Source of the DNA: Zasmidium citrigriseum
Taxonomy: Eukaryota > Ascomycota > Dothideomycetes > Mycosphaerellales > Mycosphaerellaceae
Assembly: GCA_002786025.1 (NCBI GenBank)
Contig: NHNW01000002.1
Coordinates: 1,178,001-1,242,000 of the forward strand
Direction of reading: 5' to 3'
DNA length: 64,000 nucleotides
Below, in pieces: positions 10,377-21,715 of the stretch. The notes beneath the pieces are model-generated. The model was not told the origin of the DNA. It did not search any database and saw only the letters and a program-made list of their open reading frames with translations. Position 1 is the stretch's first letter. Every line of letters begins with the position of its first letter. The translations under genes were made by a program, and so were the position numbers.

Positions 10377-11505
10377 TCAGTCCTCACCATCGTCGCCCCC
10401 CTCATCGTCTCCAGCCTCCGAATCACCCTTATCATCCTCATCACCCTCATCACCCTCATCGCTCTCGTCATCTTCGTCTTCGTCTTCATCATCCTCGTCG
10501 CTCTCGTCGTAGTCATCCTCCTCATCACTGTCTTCGTCGTCCATCTCCAGTTCCGCCATATCCTTTTCCAAGGCCTCAAGCATGGCCTGGACCTGTCCCT
10601 CAATAGCAGCCTCTAGTTCAATCTTGTACTCATCCAAGACCACCAGATCATAGCCACCAGGATGTCCCGTATCGGTCGGCTTGACTCGATACACCACTTG
10701 GTTGCAGACGTAGCTCTTGTTGAGCTTGCTGAGCGCGGTAGACCACTTTTGATGACGGAACAGCAGAGAGTACTGCCGACGCTCGGTGGGAGTTGGCGGA
10801 AGAGCCTCGTTGATGCGGAAGAACTTGGCGTGGAGGTGGACGCGGGTAGTGACGGTGGCTTGCTTGCCCTCGAATGGCAGCTCGAGGGTGGAGTCGGCCT
10901 CGGAAGCGGGTTGGATAAGCTCTTGAGATGGGACATCGTAGATGTGGAAGAGGAGGTCGTTCATGATGGTCTTGACGTTGGGCAGGTATGGCAGAACGCA
11001 GTCGCGGGGCACCACGGTTTGATCTACTACTTGTTAAGTATTTGCCGATTCGCAAGACTCGAGATGCCTACCCTCCGGATAAGAGCGATCGACTTCCCAG
11101 AGCCTCATCTCGAGGTTGGAGACATGGCGCAAGCAGCGATGGGCTCGAGGACCGTCGTCGAGGAGCAATTTTGGCAAGAAGCTGCTCTTTGGAAGTCCGA
11201 TGCGTAAGGTGCTGTGGCGTCCGAGCTCATTCTCGTACTCTTCCTTGAATTGCTTGGAGACTAGCAGTGGGTTCGTGCTCGGGGCGCCGAAGAGGCTGGC
11301 CTCGACGAGAGTGCGAGCCCAGACGGGTAGGCGCTTTCCGCCGGCATCGAGGACAATATTGAACTTGACGTCTTTGCCGCCGACAAATCCGTAGACCTGA
11401 GAGGATGTGTCATTTCTTTGTCTCGAGTGTCTTTGTTAGGTCAATAGCTATGCTTACTCGGTCGCGCAACTCGCGCGGGAGACGAAAGAAAGGGGATGTC
11501 GCCAT
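10377..11505 (-). CDS. FFRLPRELRD (F-box-like) family protein, array copy 1
   Basis: Exons 11505-11458, 11396-11072 and 11026-10377 give 340 residues. Exon 1 encodes exactly MATSPFFRLPRELRDR, an F-box-like helix. Exon 2 opens VYGFVGGKDVKF and carries PLLVSKQFKEEYENE and HRCLRHVSNLEMRLW. Exon 3 carries LPYLPNVKTIMNDLLF, then PPTPTERRQYSLLF and NQVVYRVKP. These blocks recur in order in seven neighbours. This copy alone ends in an extremely acidic tail of about 60 residues (Asp/Glu with Ser/Gly) that makes up the last 18 percent. Intron 1 is phase 0 and intron 2 phase 1, as in all copies. A role as substrate adaptor is only an inference from the N-terminal motif. Confidence 0.85.
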
Positions 11506-11921
11506 GTTTGGGCCTGTCTGGATTGGGGTGTCGAAAACAGGTGTGAGGAGGCGGAAGCAGATGTGGCGGGGATAGCTACTTAAAGTTCTTAGCGCGGTCG
11601 CATGTGACCCAATCGCTGAGTGAATTGCTGGTTCGGCCCGCGAAATCCATGGCGGCCCACGACGGCTCGCCCTGTGTGCGTAGTATGCGCATGAGTGAGA
11701 CTCAGAGAGTGTTTTAAGAGTGTGTAAGACTTTTAGTACCATTTACTCTACAGAGTGTCGCATTCTCAACGCTCTCGAGATTTTCGGTCCTTGACCATAC
11801 CCGTGATGGCTGGTGCTGCACCTTCTATTTGGTTGTCTCGTATTGAAGCCATGTTCTCCTCCGCTGTTCCTGAACCTCTGATGTGTGCCGTTCCTTCTGC
11901 TGCTGTGAGCAGCTAGCCCGA
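11506..11921. other. Upstream region of array copy 1
   Basis: 416 bp. It includes a CATGTGACC element (near 11601) related to motifs upstream of other array genes. Confidence 0.4.
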
Positions 11922-12875
11922 TCATGTCCCAAATCGCCCTGCGTAGTGAGATTCCAGATTTTGCAGCAAGGCCTGCTCATCGAAGGAACCGGCTTCGAGC
12001 AACTCAAGTTTCAAGTCCCCGGTGTCGTTGGGTTCAGTTGGAAGGTTCACACGCCACGTGGCATAGTTGCTTTTCAAATACATGTGCAACATCCCCTGAA
12101 CACGATTGTCCCCCTGAAGTAACCGTGTAATGGTAGGGTACTGATCGCGTTCTGCGGCAGGCGGTAGGTACGGATTGGGCAGACTGAACAGAGGAGTCGT
12201 ATAGAGTAGGCCTTGCTGCACTGCAATGTTTCGATCTCCATACTGCAAGATGCTCTTCTGGAATGCGTCAATTGCAGGCCTCGGCAGATCTTGACCGTGG
12301 GAGATCAAGTGGCAGTCGTCGATGGTGGCGGATTCCAGGCTGCTCATGAACGGCAACAGAGCACGTAGGACCAAATTGCGGGCATCTGCAAAGCAGTCAG
12401 TAGGTCAAACCTATTATACAAAGGTCGGCTCTGCGAACCTTCTAGCGTTCCAGTGGAATCTTTCAGCCTGTGCTGTCGAAGTCTGATCGTCATCCTTGAG
12501 ATAGAACGAATATGGTGATGGATGCGGTCGCCTTCTTCCAAATGGAACGTCCGATGCCACATTGAATTGGCTGGCTTCACCAAAGCGGACGAGTTAGACT
12601 GAGTCTCGCTCTCGTACTCTTTCTTGAATTGGCGAGACACGAGGATGAGGTTCGGCAGAGGCAGAGAGTGAACTGTCATGCGAAACGTCGTTGAGCCCCT
12701 GCTTTTGACACCAATTTGGAGACTCAAATTGAAGCTGACGTCTTTGCCACCAGCTTCAGCGTATATCTGCACAAGCGCCTAGTCAGCGCGACATCTCTCG
12801 TGCTTGTGGTGTAGCGGGCATGTATACCTGGTCGCGCAACTCGCGCGGGAGGCGGAAGAAGGGGAAGACCGCCAT
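11922..12875 (-). CDS. FFRLPRELRD family protein, array copy 2
   Basis: Exons 12875-12828, 12766-12439 and 12385-11922 give 279 residues, the shortest copy. It starts MAVFPFFRLPRELRDQ. Exon 2 opens IYAEAGGKDVSFNLS and carries LPNLILVSRQFKKEYESE. Exon 3 carries RALLPFMSSLESATIDD and ERDQYPTI. The C-terminal NRIIF/ATP block and acidic end of the other copies are weak here, so this copy is diverged at its C-terminus. GCTAGCGA lies immediately upstream of the ATG (about 12889), and a perfect TTTCACATGTGA lies 150 bp upstream. Confidence 0.82.
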
Positions 12876-13023
12876 GGTCGATATCGGCGCTAGCGACCGC
12901 GCGACTCGGAGTGTAGGTTGTTGGCGTTTGTGTGGCTTCACGGAGGAAGCAGCGAGAAGGCGCACAAAATGGCAAACGGCACAACGGCACCAGCACGGCC
13001 CGCTGCCGAACAGGGGACCGTGC

Positions 13024-13035
13024 TTTCACATGTGA
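13024..13035. promoter_or_regulatory. TTTCACATGTGA element upstream of array copy 2
   Basis: This 12-mer is identical to one upstream of array copy 7 (25908-25919). It contains the palindrome TCACATGTGA. Related CATGTGAY sites lie upstream of copies 1, 3 and 6. A shared regulator site is inferred. Confidence 0.45.
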
Positions 13036-13082
13036 TCGAGCGACTCGTTTGAGCTGCTAAGAGAAGACATCCTTCATGGCTC

Positions 13083-14776
13083 TCACTTTTCATACCTCCC
13101 CTTCAACACCCTCAGCTTACTCAAAAACGGATCCTTATCAATATACCCGCCCTTCAACCACCTCGCCTTCCCCACATCACCCGCTTCAAAGCCCCTCCTA
13201 GCATGCAATACCCTCGTATTATCGAACAAAACACACTCCCCAGGTTTCATCAACCGCTCATGCAAAGAGTCCGGGCGATGGAGCAAAGCGCTGAATTTCC
13301 TGGCGGCCGCGTGCCAACGATCTACTTTTTGATTCAAAGTCTCTCGAGAGGTTTTGGACGGATACGATGGCTGAGCAGACTGCTCTTGCAACGAGAATGG
13401 AGCGAGGAATGGTGGTCCCCAATTGATCTTCTCGAAGCAATCCTTCAGGGATATGTCGGGAAGAGGTGAGCCCTCGGCTTGCTTCTGTTTCCAGGCGGAA
13501 AAGTATTCTTTGACTGTAGGATAGATCGTGTCGCCAATCTTGAGAGGACGAAGCTCGAAGACGGTTTTGGTTGTGTGGTAGAGGTTGTCGTTCGGGTGAT
13601 AGTATTGGTAGTTGACGGGAACAGAGGCGAGGGTGTTGAAAGCGTCCTGATCGGCTAAGTAGAGGTCCTCGGCGGATTTGAAGGCGTCTGCGAAGACGCT
13701 TGCTCCTCCAGAAGATGATGACTGGATGCAGTGGAGAAGCTGGACATGTGGCGGACTTTGGAAGTACAGCAGGTCGGTGTGGAAGCCGAGATCTGCGGAG
13801 GTGTACGCTGCATTGATGGCAGAGGGTACGGTGCGCACTGTAGATGTGTCAGTGAAGAGTCGCCACCACGATGATCAAGCCACCTACCATCCCAGGTATA
13901 TCCATAGAACGTATCTTTCATGGGTCCCATGCGAGTTGCGATCTTCTCAAGAGCGTCCTCCAGATGGGGAATGTCCGTGATGAACACCAGTCCATGCGTA
14001 CGTAGCTGCTTCATGACTTGATACACAGCCCAATCATCCGCCAGGTAGTCTTTGAAGGTAGTGTCTGGAGGCTTCTCGTCGGCAGCACCCCACAAGACTT
14101 GCCGATCAAGACGATTTTGAAAGGGGCCTGGAGCTGCGCCCGTCTCTTGAAGGCTTCGCAGAGTATTGAGGCTCAGTACTGTTTCGTGCGTTTCACTGAA
14201 GCCAGGGGCGTCGGAGTGCCATTTCAGTACGATTGCATCTGGAGTAGAAGAACATGACTCGACCGATCGGGCTTTGATGTTTGGAGGGATGTCGGCAGTG
14301 GAGTAGAGCTTTTGGTTCGTCGATTCGTGAACGCACGCCGGACATTGACACATGTCGCGAAGTAACAAGGCAGAGAAGTCAGCATTCCTGCCGTCGATGG
14401 GTAGGTTTACCCTGGAGGACATGTAGTCAGAAGGAGTTGCCGAATCGATCGAAGTAGCGGGTAGATGGATAGGTCGATGGTGTGGCTTCGTCAAGACGTT
14501 TCTCTGTTGTTTGATGCGAGGTAGCTGCGCGCAATTAGTGATAGCGCACGAAGGAGAACGAGGTCGTTCAATACCGTTGCTCGCCCTGCTCGAGGGATGC
14601 TCTCGTGGAGGCTGGTCAGAGAACTTGCCTGCTTTCTTATGCATGACTGTATGCTCGACTTGCTCCATCCATGGCAGGGATTGGATTTTGAGGCAGCGCC
14701 TCGCACGAGTCCGAGGAATGGATACATGGTGAACGTTGGGCTGATGAATGCTGTTAGCTCCATCGTTCTGAGCCAT
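13083..14776 (-). CDS. Gamma-butyrobetaine dioxygenase / TauD-like Fe(II)-2-oxoglutarate oxygenase
   Basis: Exons 14776-13888 and 13837-13083 (50 bp intron) give 547 residues. The GBBH-type N-terminal zinc site is visible (RDMCQCPACVH), followed by the jelly-roll oxygenase domain. The iron ligands sit in GFHTDLLYF (HxD) and the distal His in LFDNTRVLHARRGF; RWLKGGY follows with the 2-oxoglutarate-binding Arg. The family hydroxylates gamma-butyrobetaine or trimethyllysine in carnitine synthesis, or related quaternary amines. The substrate here is unproved. The first about 118 residues are basic and have no match I recognise. A start at the Met near 14422 would give about 429 residues, closer to the family norm, so the 5' end is uncertain. 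Confidence 0.85.
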
Positions 14777-15035
14777 TATATGCCTTGAAGCTGCCACATC
14801 GCTATCCACGTCGAATGAAATGGCCAAGGTGTCGCTAAGGTACTCCTCGTACTAAGCTTCTCAAAGGGGAAAGGGAGTACCGCTAGCGCGTCCCTCTCGA
14901 GCTTGTGTGGAAGATATCTTACTTTTTGCCTGCTAGGAGTTAGCATTGTGACATCGCACCGTAGGCATTTTCCTGCTTATTAGATGCGCATCTACTCCGC
15001 CATCTCTCATCTCCAGTCTTGAGCACCAAACCACC

Positions 15036-16170
15036 ATGGCACCTCACGCAATGGTCAGCCTAAACAACGAGCGAACCGTGCCTTTTCGGCTGGTCGAAGC
15101 GGTCAAAGGCACAATGAAGGACGAGAAGAGCAAGACACCTCTCGAATTGATCTCACAAGGAGTATGCCTTCCAGGCATTCCACGCCATCCGACGTTCGCA
15201 GCGCAGAGGCAGTGGCTGCTCGAGAGAATGGCACTCGCGTTTCGAAGTTTCGCAAGGAAGGGATACACAGATGGAATGGCTGGACATATCTCTGTCCGAG
15301 ATCCTGAGAATCCGCACACGTTCTGGACTGTAAGTGTGGTTGGGGCTGGGTTCATGGGTACTGCGCAATGCTGACGATGGCAGAATCCGTTGGCAAGGCA
15401 CTTCGCCCTGCTGAAGGCTAGCGACATGATCCTTGTGGACTACTCTGGCAGGCCGATTGGAGGTAAGGCCATTGGCCCATTCAGAGAACAAAGGAGGTAA
15501 CTGAGGCTGCCAGGCAACATGAGTCGCCCAGCGAACGCCGCTGGCTTTCTGATCCACAGTGCTGTCCATAAGGCTCGGCCTGATGTGATTGCCGCTTGTC
15601 ACACCCACAGCCCATATGGAATGGCCTGGAGCAGCTTCGCGCGTCCACTGGAGATGCTGAATCAAGACATTGCGTACTTGTATGGTGATGCTCAGGCAGT
15701 GTATCAGGTAAATCGGATTCGGCGTGAAGACAGCGACTCCTCTCTGCGCCAATGCGTTGCTAACATGGATCGCAGGACTTCGGCGGTGTCGTGCTGACCG
15801 ACGAAGAAGGGGAGAACATCGCTGCGGCCCTTGGTACGTCGAGCTCCGCGGGACTGTGAGCAATGGCTGATGCTAACGATCCTGGGCAGGCCCAAAAGGC
15901 AAAGCAATGATGCTACGCAATCATGGCCTGTTCACCGTTGGCACGACGGTCGAGGAAGCATCCTTCTTGATGAACCTGATGGAGAGAGCGTGCCAGTGCC
16001 AACTCCTGGCCGAGGCCGCAGCGGCGAATGGTGTTCCCAAGGTCTTTGTGCCAGATGAGAGTGCAAAATATACGTTTGAGAACTCCAGCGATACGGAAAC
16101 ATTGTATTGGGAGGGGTATCCAGATCTCGAGTATGAGGTGGTGGTAAGTGGAGGGGAGCATAAGCAGTGA
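15036..16170 (+). CDS. Class II aldolase/adducin-family protein
   Basis: Five exons (15036-15329, 15384-15462, 15514-15707, 15776-15833, 15890-16170) give 301 residues. Zinc-dependent fold: GYTDGMAGHISVRDP, LKASDMILVDYSGRPIGG, then AACHTHSPYGMAWS (HxH zinc ligands) and MLRNHGLFTVG (third His). This matches fungal fuculose-aldolase/adducin-head proteins that cleave or epimerise small hydroxyacids and sugar phosphates; the substrate is unknown. All five exons join in frame with 51-68 bp introns. It is divergent from the dioxygenase (about 260 bp apart) and followed by a Zn2Cys6 regulator, so a small pathway with its own regulator is plausible. Confidence 0.92.
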
Positions 16171-16324
16171 CGAGGGCGTTGGAAAGGAGGAGGCGCTTAT
16201 TGCCGTGGATCTAGCCTATTCAAGATGCCATACGAAATATTCTTGAAATTAATGTAATTGCTCCTCGCCTATCTCAACGCCTTTCACAACGTCACCTCGC
16301 TCTCCCACCACAACAATTTCCGAA

Positions 16325-18544
16325 ATGCAAGACACTGAGAATGCAGGAGCCATCACGAGCCCTTGCCGTGCAAGGCAGACTCGCACCCAACGAGGAAAAT
16401 CCCGTCGTGGATGTCGGACGTGCAAGACTCGAAGGGTAGGTGGCGATGCCATCGATCGCCGCTTGAGTCTCTAACTCTGAAAGGTCAAATGTGATGAGCG
16501 ACCAAATGAATGTGGCAATTGTTCGCGGCAAGGTCTTATATGTCCGGGATACGCCCAAGCGTTGCGATGGTCCACGAAGTACGAGCGATTGCGTCCTGGC
16601 CAAGACCGCACTGGGGCAAATGGGAGTACACAGACCACTGGACAAACCGAAGGTGCAATCGACGATAATCCTTTCACGAGTAAGTTGGACATGCGAACAA
16701 TATGTTTATCTGAGTCTCATGCTGTCCCAGACGAATCTATGAGCTTGGACCTCAGCGCTCCTGGTGATTTGCCCGCCCAGATTCCTGATGCCTGGCTCAG
16801 TCTTCTTGTCGAAAGCAACATTGCATCCGACAGTGTGCTGGACTACACTCCAGGCTGCTGGGATCTGGATTGGCTTGCTCCAGCTCAGGACGAGATCCGA
16901 CATGAGACGAACTGCTTGGACTTGGCGGGCCAAGGCGTAGCAGTAAATCAGCATCGACTATCCGAACTTCAACGAAGGTCAAGCTCCGCGTCGACCACTA
17001 TTCCCCGGAATATACTAGACGTTTCGACGACCTTGATCGAATTCTGGTTCGCGCAAGTATGTCCCATGTGGTCCTCGTTTGATTCGACCACAAATTACAA
17101 CCGCGAAGTGCCATCCAAGACCTGGTCGACATCCGAAGCCGTCTTCTGTACTCTGCAAAGCATGTCTGCGGCGTACCTTGCAAAGACGGTGCCTCAACTC
17201 AAGGCCAGACTCCCTTCACTAGCTAAGCAGGCCAACACAGCGATCAAGAATGCCATTCAAAGTACAAGGGCATCCAGCAAACCCAAGGTCACCGCAGAAC
17301 TCGTCTTCGCTGTACTTGGGATGGGCACTTCTACACATTGGACAGGCTCGGGCACAGACTGGACGTGGTATGACGAAGCTCAAGAACTAGTGCATCGCTG
17401 GGGATCAAGCCTAACGCAGTCCGATTTCGTGTTGCATTCATACTTCAAACACGCCTTGGTATACTGGAGAATGCTTATGTCCACGGCCAATCCTGAGTTT
17501 AAGAACGACAACCTGGAGTTGAGGCGTACCAAGGCTCGAGACGTACTGCGCTCGGCAATGCAACTCAACGACCACAACGGACCAGCAGGTCAAGCTCTTC
17601 TTCCTGAGATGTATCGATCTAAAGAAGGGACAAGACCTAGCTCCTGGTGTGGAGCATCAGCTGAAGTCATTGATTTGTTCGGACAAGTGATCTCTCTGTG
17701 CCGTGCAGCACGAGCTCGGCGAAGGAACCCGGGAGTTATGGACACTGATACCGCCTGCGAAGTACTTTGCAATGCCAAGCTGGCTCGAGAGCTTCAGGCT
17801 GAACTCGAAGCCATTGATCTGCATGGCACGCTATCCATGGATGCACTGCAGGGCTTCCCGGTGCTCACGTGGGATGAGAGTACTCCAATCTCTCATTTGG
17901 TCAACACCGCCGAGGCGTATCGGCTTGCTGCGCTACTGCAGCTTTATCTTACCTTCGACGACCTCGAGATACGGTCGACATCTGATGACCACCACATAGC
18001 ATTGTTGGCAACTCCGACTACAGATGAGAGGGGGTCTCGGTCCCGAAAGCTCATTGCTTTGGCCAACAAAATCACTTCTATACTTGAGACAATACCGCCG
18101 GAATCATGCTCGAGATCAATCCACCCGATGCTATACCTTTCCGCTGCTGCAGGCCTCAGATTCGAAGCGGATTCAACACTGGAACCGCAAGACTCAGAAG
18201 CAGTGGGAACCAGCCTTGAGCAGCCAGCAACGCCTTCTATCGATCCAACGCTGCTACTGCGGGGGTCAGGCACTTCTGAGCTTGTTACAAATGAGTTAGA
18301 AGGCTCCCGGCTGGAGCAAATATCTATCACTTCTTCCACGCTTGCCATCGCCAATGCTAGACGCTTCATTAGCCTGCGGATGAGCATCCTCCAACACTCA
18401 CTTCCATCTCGTCCACTGGAAACTCTGTCGGAGCTAGTTAATGCGATATGGGCAAAGTATGACAACGAGACGGGCGCTGGAGTAAATGATACCCACTGGC
18501 TTGATGTGATGGATGATTCTGGATTGCAGACACTTTTCAAATGA
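16325..18544 (+). CDS. Zn2Cys6 fungal transcription factor
   Basis: Exons 16325-16435, 16484-16679 and 16731-18544 give 706 residues. The binuclear zinc cluster spans the first junction: GCRTCKTRR joined to VKCDERPNECGNCSRQG, then LICPGY. That gives the C-x2-C-x6-C-x5-C-x2-C-x6-C pattern expected for DNA binding, with a basic arm ahead of it. The remainder is the long helical middle-homology/activation region typical of the family. The second intron (16680-16730, GTAAGT..CCAG, 51 bp) is a multiple of three with no stop, so an unspliced version would be 723 residues. Its position after the aldolase suggests it controls the adjacent enzymes (inference). Confidence 0.9.
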
Positions 18545-18624
18545 CCATATAATTGACATTCCCGCATAGCATGCTCAGCATGAACTTCCAAGGTCGTAGA
18601 ATGCAGTCTCTATGCCGGCTCGGT

Positions 18625-19720
18625 TCACTCTGCTGCTGGACCACCTTGTGTTCCATTGCCACTTCCAACTGATGTCTCCTGTGATGAGAGCCAAGGCAGC
18701 CGCAGGAAACGGTCCGCCACGGCCTCCGAAAAATCCATCAGAGCGTCGATGGTGAAGTCACCAGCACTCTCAAAATCGAGAGCCATTCCCCAGGCTGAGC
18801 CTTCGCCAGGCGACGGTGTCACTTCGTAGATGGCGTAGTTTGAAGCGTCGCGGAACATATCGTTGACCATCAACTGCCAGTCCACTTGGGCGAGGCTCGG
18901 GTAGCGTTCACGATCGGCATCACTCATCTGCCACGAGGGAAACGCTGACACCAGAGAGGTCCTTACGAAAACGCGGGTCTTGCAGAAGATGATCCAGGGA
19001 CCGAGCGGTGATGGGAAACTTGTTGACCTGAAACCATTGCGAAGCGAAATTGGCATGGGCGCTTCCAGATTGAAATCAATCTTGGCCACCTCGTAGATGG
19101 AGTCGTACGTGATGCTGTTCAAGCGCTTCATGACTGGGCCGAGATAGCGCGAGGCCACTTGGCGGTACTCGCCTACCACTTTTCAGTACGATCTCTCATC
19201 TAAGGTGATTTGTGCCGGACTGACCTTCCAGCTGAGTGCTGTAAGTGTGCCAGAACCTGAACTCTAGCTTCTGAATGTAGCTAAAGCAAAGCGAGGCTTT
19301 TTGGTCGCTTTCCAGACTGTAGACCCGCTGCTTCTTTTTGGGTTTCTGGTGGTCCGCATGGCGGACTTCTTTCAACATTGACATGTCCATGTGTGGACGT
19401 TGGATTCGCAGGGTCACGTGTTTCCAGTCCTCCTCTTCGTACTCTTGCTTGAATTGGTGCGACACCAGCAAGAAGTTCAATCTCGGCATTGAGTTGACCA
19501 CAGCTTCGAAGACGGTGTCATGATACGGCTGGTAACGGCCGAGTGGAAGGCAATCGATGCATCGGAAATGGAAAGTGACTCTCGTACCTCCAGCCTCTGC
19601 GTAGATCTGTCTGCGCCTTTAGCAAACTTATACTGAACTCTGTGCTGGGGCACTTACTCGATCGCGCAGCTCACGAGGAAGGCGGAAGAATGGCGACGTG
19701 GGACTGTCTGCCGCCATCAT
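18625..19720 (-). CDS. FFRLPRELRD family protein, array copy 3
   Basis: Exons 19720-19658, 19606-19225 and 19178-18625 give 332 residues (331 if the second of the two adjacent Met codons is used). Exon 1 ends SPFFRLPRELRDR. Exon 2 opens IYAEAGGTRVTFHF and carries LNFLLVSHQFKQEYEEED and CFSYIQKLEFRFW. Exon 3 carries RYLGPVMKRLNSITYD, DADRERYPSL and NYAIYEVTP. The acceptor of intron 2 is AAG rather than the usual CAG/TAG but is forced by the reading frame. This is the first copy after the 5.7 kb insertion of unrelated genes. Confidence 0.83.
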
Positions 19721-20279
19721 GGATAACGGCGCTATGCTTTGGGTTGGTCCGGATTTGTGTTGTCTAGGGCAGATGGAGGCGGGAGTTGTCGGTTGTTTGA
19801 AGTTTGGAAGCTGCGTCTCCAAGCTTGACGCTAGCAGGAACAAGGATCTGCGACTGCCATGTGATGCTTTGAGAAGGGAAAGAGCAGACGGTGTTGGAAC
19901 TGAAAACTGAAGGAACACATCATGCAATGTAAAGCAATACCGACCAACACAAAGCACAGCCTTCGGTCCATTCTCGACTGACAAGTAGCCGGCGATGACC
20001 GCTTATGTCGCCCCGAGCCAGTTTCTGCCATCTGAGTATCCTCCATACGGTTCTCTTCCGATTCCATCCATGAGGGAAGGGGTCAATTCATGCCGTTTGA
20101 TGCAACAGAAGGAGCGAGGAAAGAGAGGGAAATTATGCAATTCATTGTCACTCAACAAACCCGGACTCGACGATGGAATCTCATTCGGCCTTCGGTCTCG
20201 CCCAAAGTGCCGCCATATGAGCTAGTCGCCCTCGTCTTCTATCTTCGATTCTTGTGCTTCTCGAATCTTCAAGCCTGCT
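19721..20279. other. Upstream region of array copy 3
   Basis: 559 bp with GCTAGCG (near 19830) and CATGTGATG (19858-19866) motifs similar to those near other copies; no gene supported. Confidence 0.4.
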
Positions 20280-21263
20280 TCAAACAATTCCAAGTTCAAG
20301 TTCGAGTTGGATCTCATTCTCGATGGTCTCCATGGCATCCTCAAGTGTGAAGTCGTAGGCGTGGAACACCGCAGACTCTACCCTTGCCGTCTCATCCTCT
20401 TCTCCGGAAAGTGTTGCCTCGAACACAATTCGGTTCTTGTGGTAATCCTGGATACGATTGCTGTATCCGCCGTAAGGGAGGGAAAAGAGTTCTGGGTACC
20501 GCTGAAGCTCTTTGGCGGTCGGCGTAAAGGGCCGAACAAGGGAAGCCAATGGAGACGAGAGGAAGACGCGGTTGGTGACTGGAATGGTGCCTTCATACGT
20601 TCTGGCCACCGATCCTCTGGCATTGAGGATGACCTTGAGATTGTCTGAAGCTGCTTGACCAGCGACATCTGAATACAGATTGAAGTCATTCAACGGGAGG
20701 AGCAAGTCTTGGGTGACAGTCTTGAGGCCTGTCATGTATGGGCATAGTAAGTTTTTGAAGTAGTCGTACGTACCTTTGAATTGTCAGTTCGCGGATCCGA
20801 GTCTTTCGATAGGCCAAAGAAACTCACTGGGTGCGCAGCATTCTCTGAATTTCCAGAGTCTTAGTTCAAGTCTGGTCACTTGACGAAGAGCGTGGTGGAG
20901 CTTGGTTTCTGGGCCGAGGAAGATTTCTGGCGCAATGTGCGCTTGTCCTGGACTCAGAGCACGAAGGACCATTCGACCACGGTTCGCCTTTTTGTACTCT
21001 TCCCCGAAGGCACGAGAGACGACCAAACAATTCGTATCGAGCATGGAGAAGATCTCAGCACTCACAGGGAATGTGACGCTAAGTATGTCCTCATCTTCTG
21101 GCTCACTTTCCTGGACACGAATAGTGAACCTGGCATCTTTTCCACCGACTTCGGCGTAGATCTGAGGATTATCAGCACATATTCTCTTGCCTCGCCGCGT
21201 ACTTCGGCTGCCTACCTGATCGCGCAATTCGCGCGGCAAGCGGAAGAAGGGGGATGATGCCAT
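20280..21263 (-). CDS. FFRLPRELRD family protein, array copy 4
   Basis: Exons 21263-21216, 21161-20828 and 20773-20280 give 291 residues. It starts MASSPFFRLPRELRDQ. Exon 2 begins IYAEVGGKDARFTI and carries NCLVVSRAFGEEYKKA and HALRQVTRLELRLW. Exon 3 carries LLCPYMTGLKTVTQD, SSPLASLVRPFTPT and KNRIVFEATL. Both introns are 54 bp. Intron 1 has no stop and is a multiple of three, so retention would add 18 residues between the F-box-like helix and the IYAEVGGK block. Confidence 0.85.
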
Positions 21264-21715
21264 TCTCGAGGCTGAGAGGTGACAATGTCTTCAGTCGGAG
21301 ACGCGGTCGGTCGGATCGCACGTGTCGCAAAAGGGCTGCGACTGCGAGAGTTGTGGGGCGGGTGTCGAGAGGACTACCGATGTTGTCGAGGGTGTGACTA
21401 TCGGTGAGGTCGTAGAGACTGCTTGTCTGAATAAGTGGTTCGTGAGTTAACTTAAAGCCGCGCTGCTTTAAGCGGCAGGTAAATTTGCCCGCCGCTAGTG
21501 ACTTTAGCGTGAACGCTGTTACGGAAAGCAAGTGAATATTCAAGAGTTGTAAAATCTTGCCAGATGCCGTCATAAAACCTCGAGCTTAAAGTTTCTGCAC
21601 CTTCACATCTTCTATGCCCTTTGTCCTTGACCCTCGACGTCACGAACTTCAACACAACACACCGCAGTCAACACACGGCAGGCACATCAAGGACCGCTCA
21701 CTCTCGCCGCGCATA
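21264..21715. promoter_or_regulatory. Divergent promoter between array copies 4 and 5
   Basis: 452 bp separating two head-to-head paralogues. It contains a CACGTG core (21319-21324) rather than the CATGTG form of the other copies. Confidence 0.4.

Noticed and set aside
10662..11207. 181-codon plus-strand ORF
   Set aside because: Antisense to array copy 1, whose minus-strand exons share blocks with seven paralogues.
15153..15863. 236-codon minus-strand ORF
   Set aside because: Antisense to the spliced aldolase gene with conserved zinc-ligand motifs.
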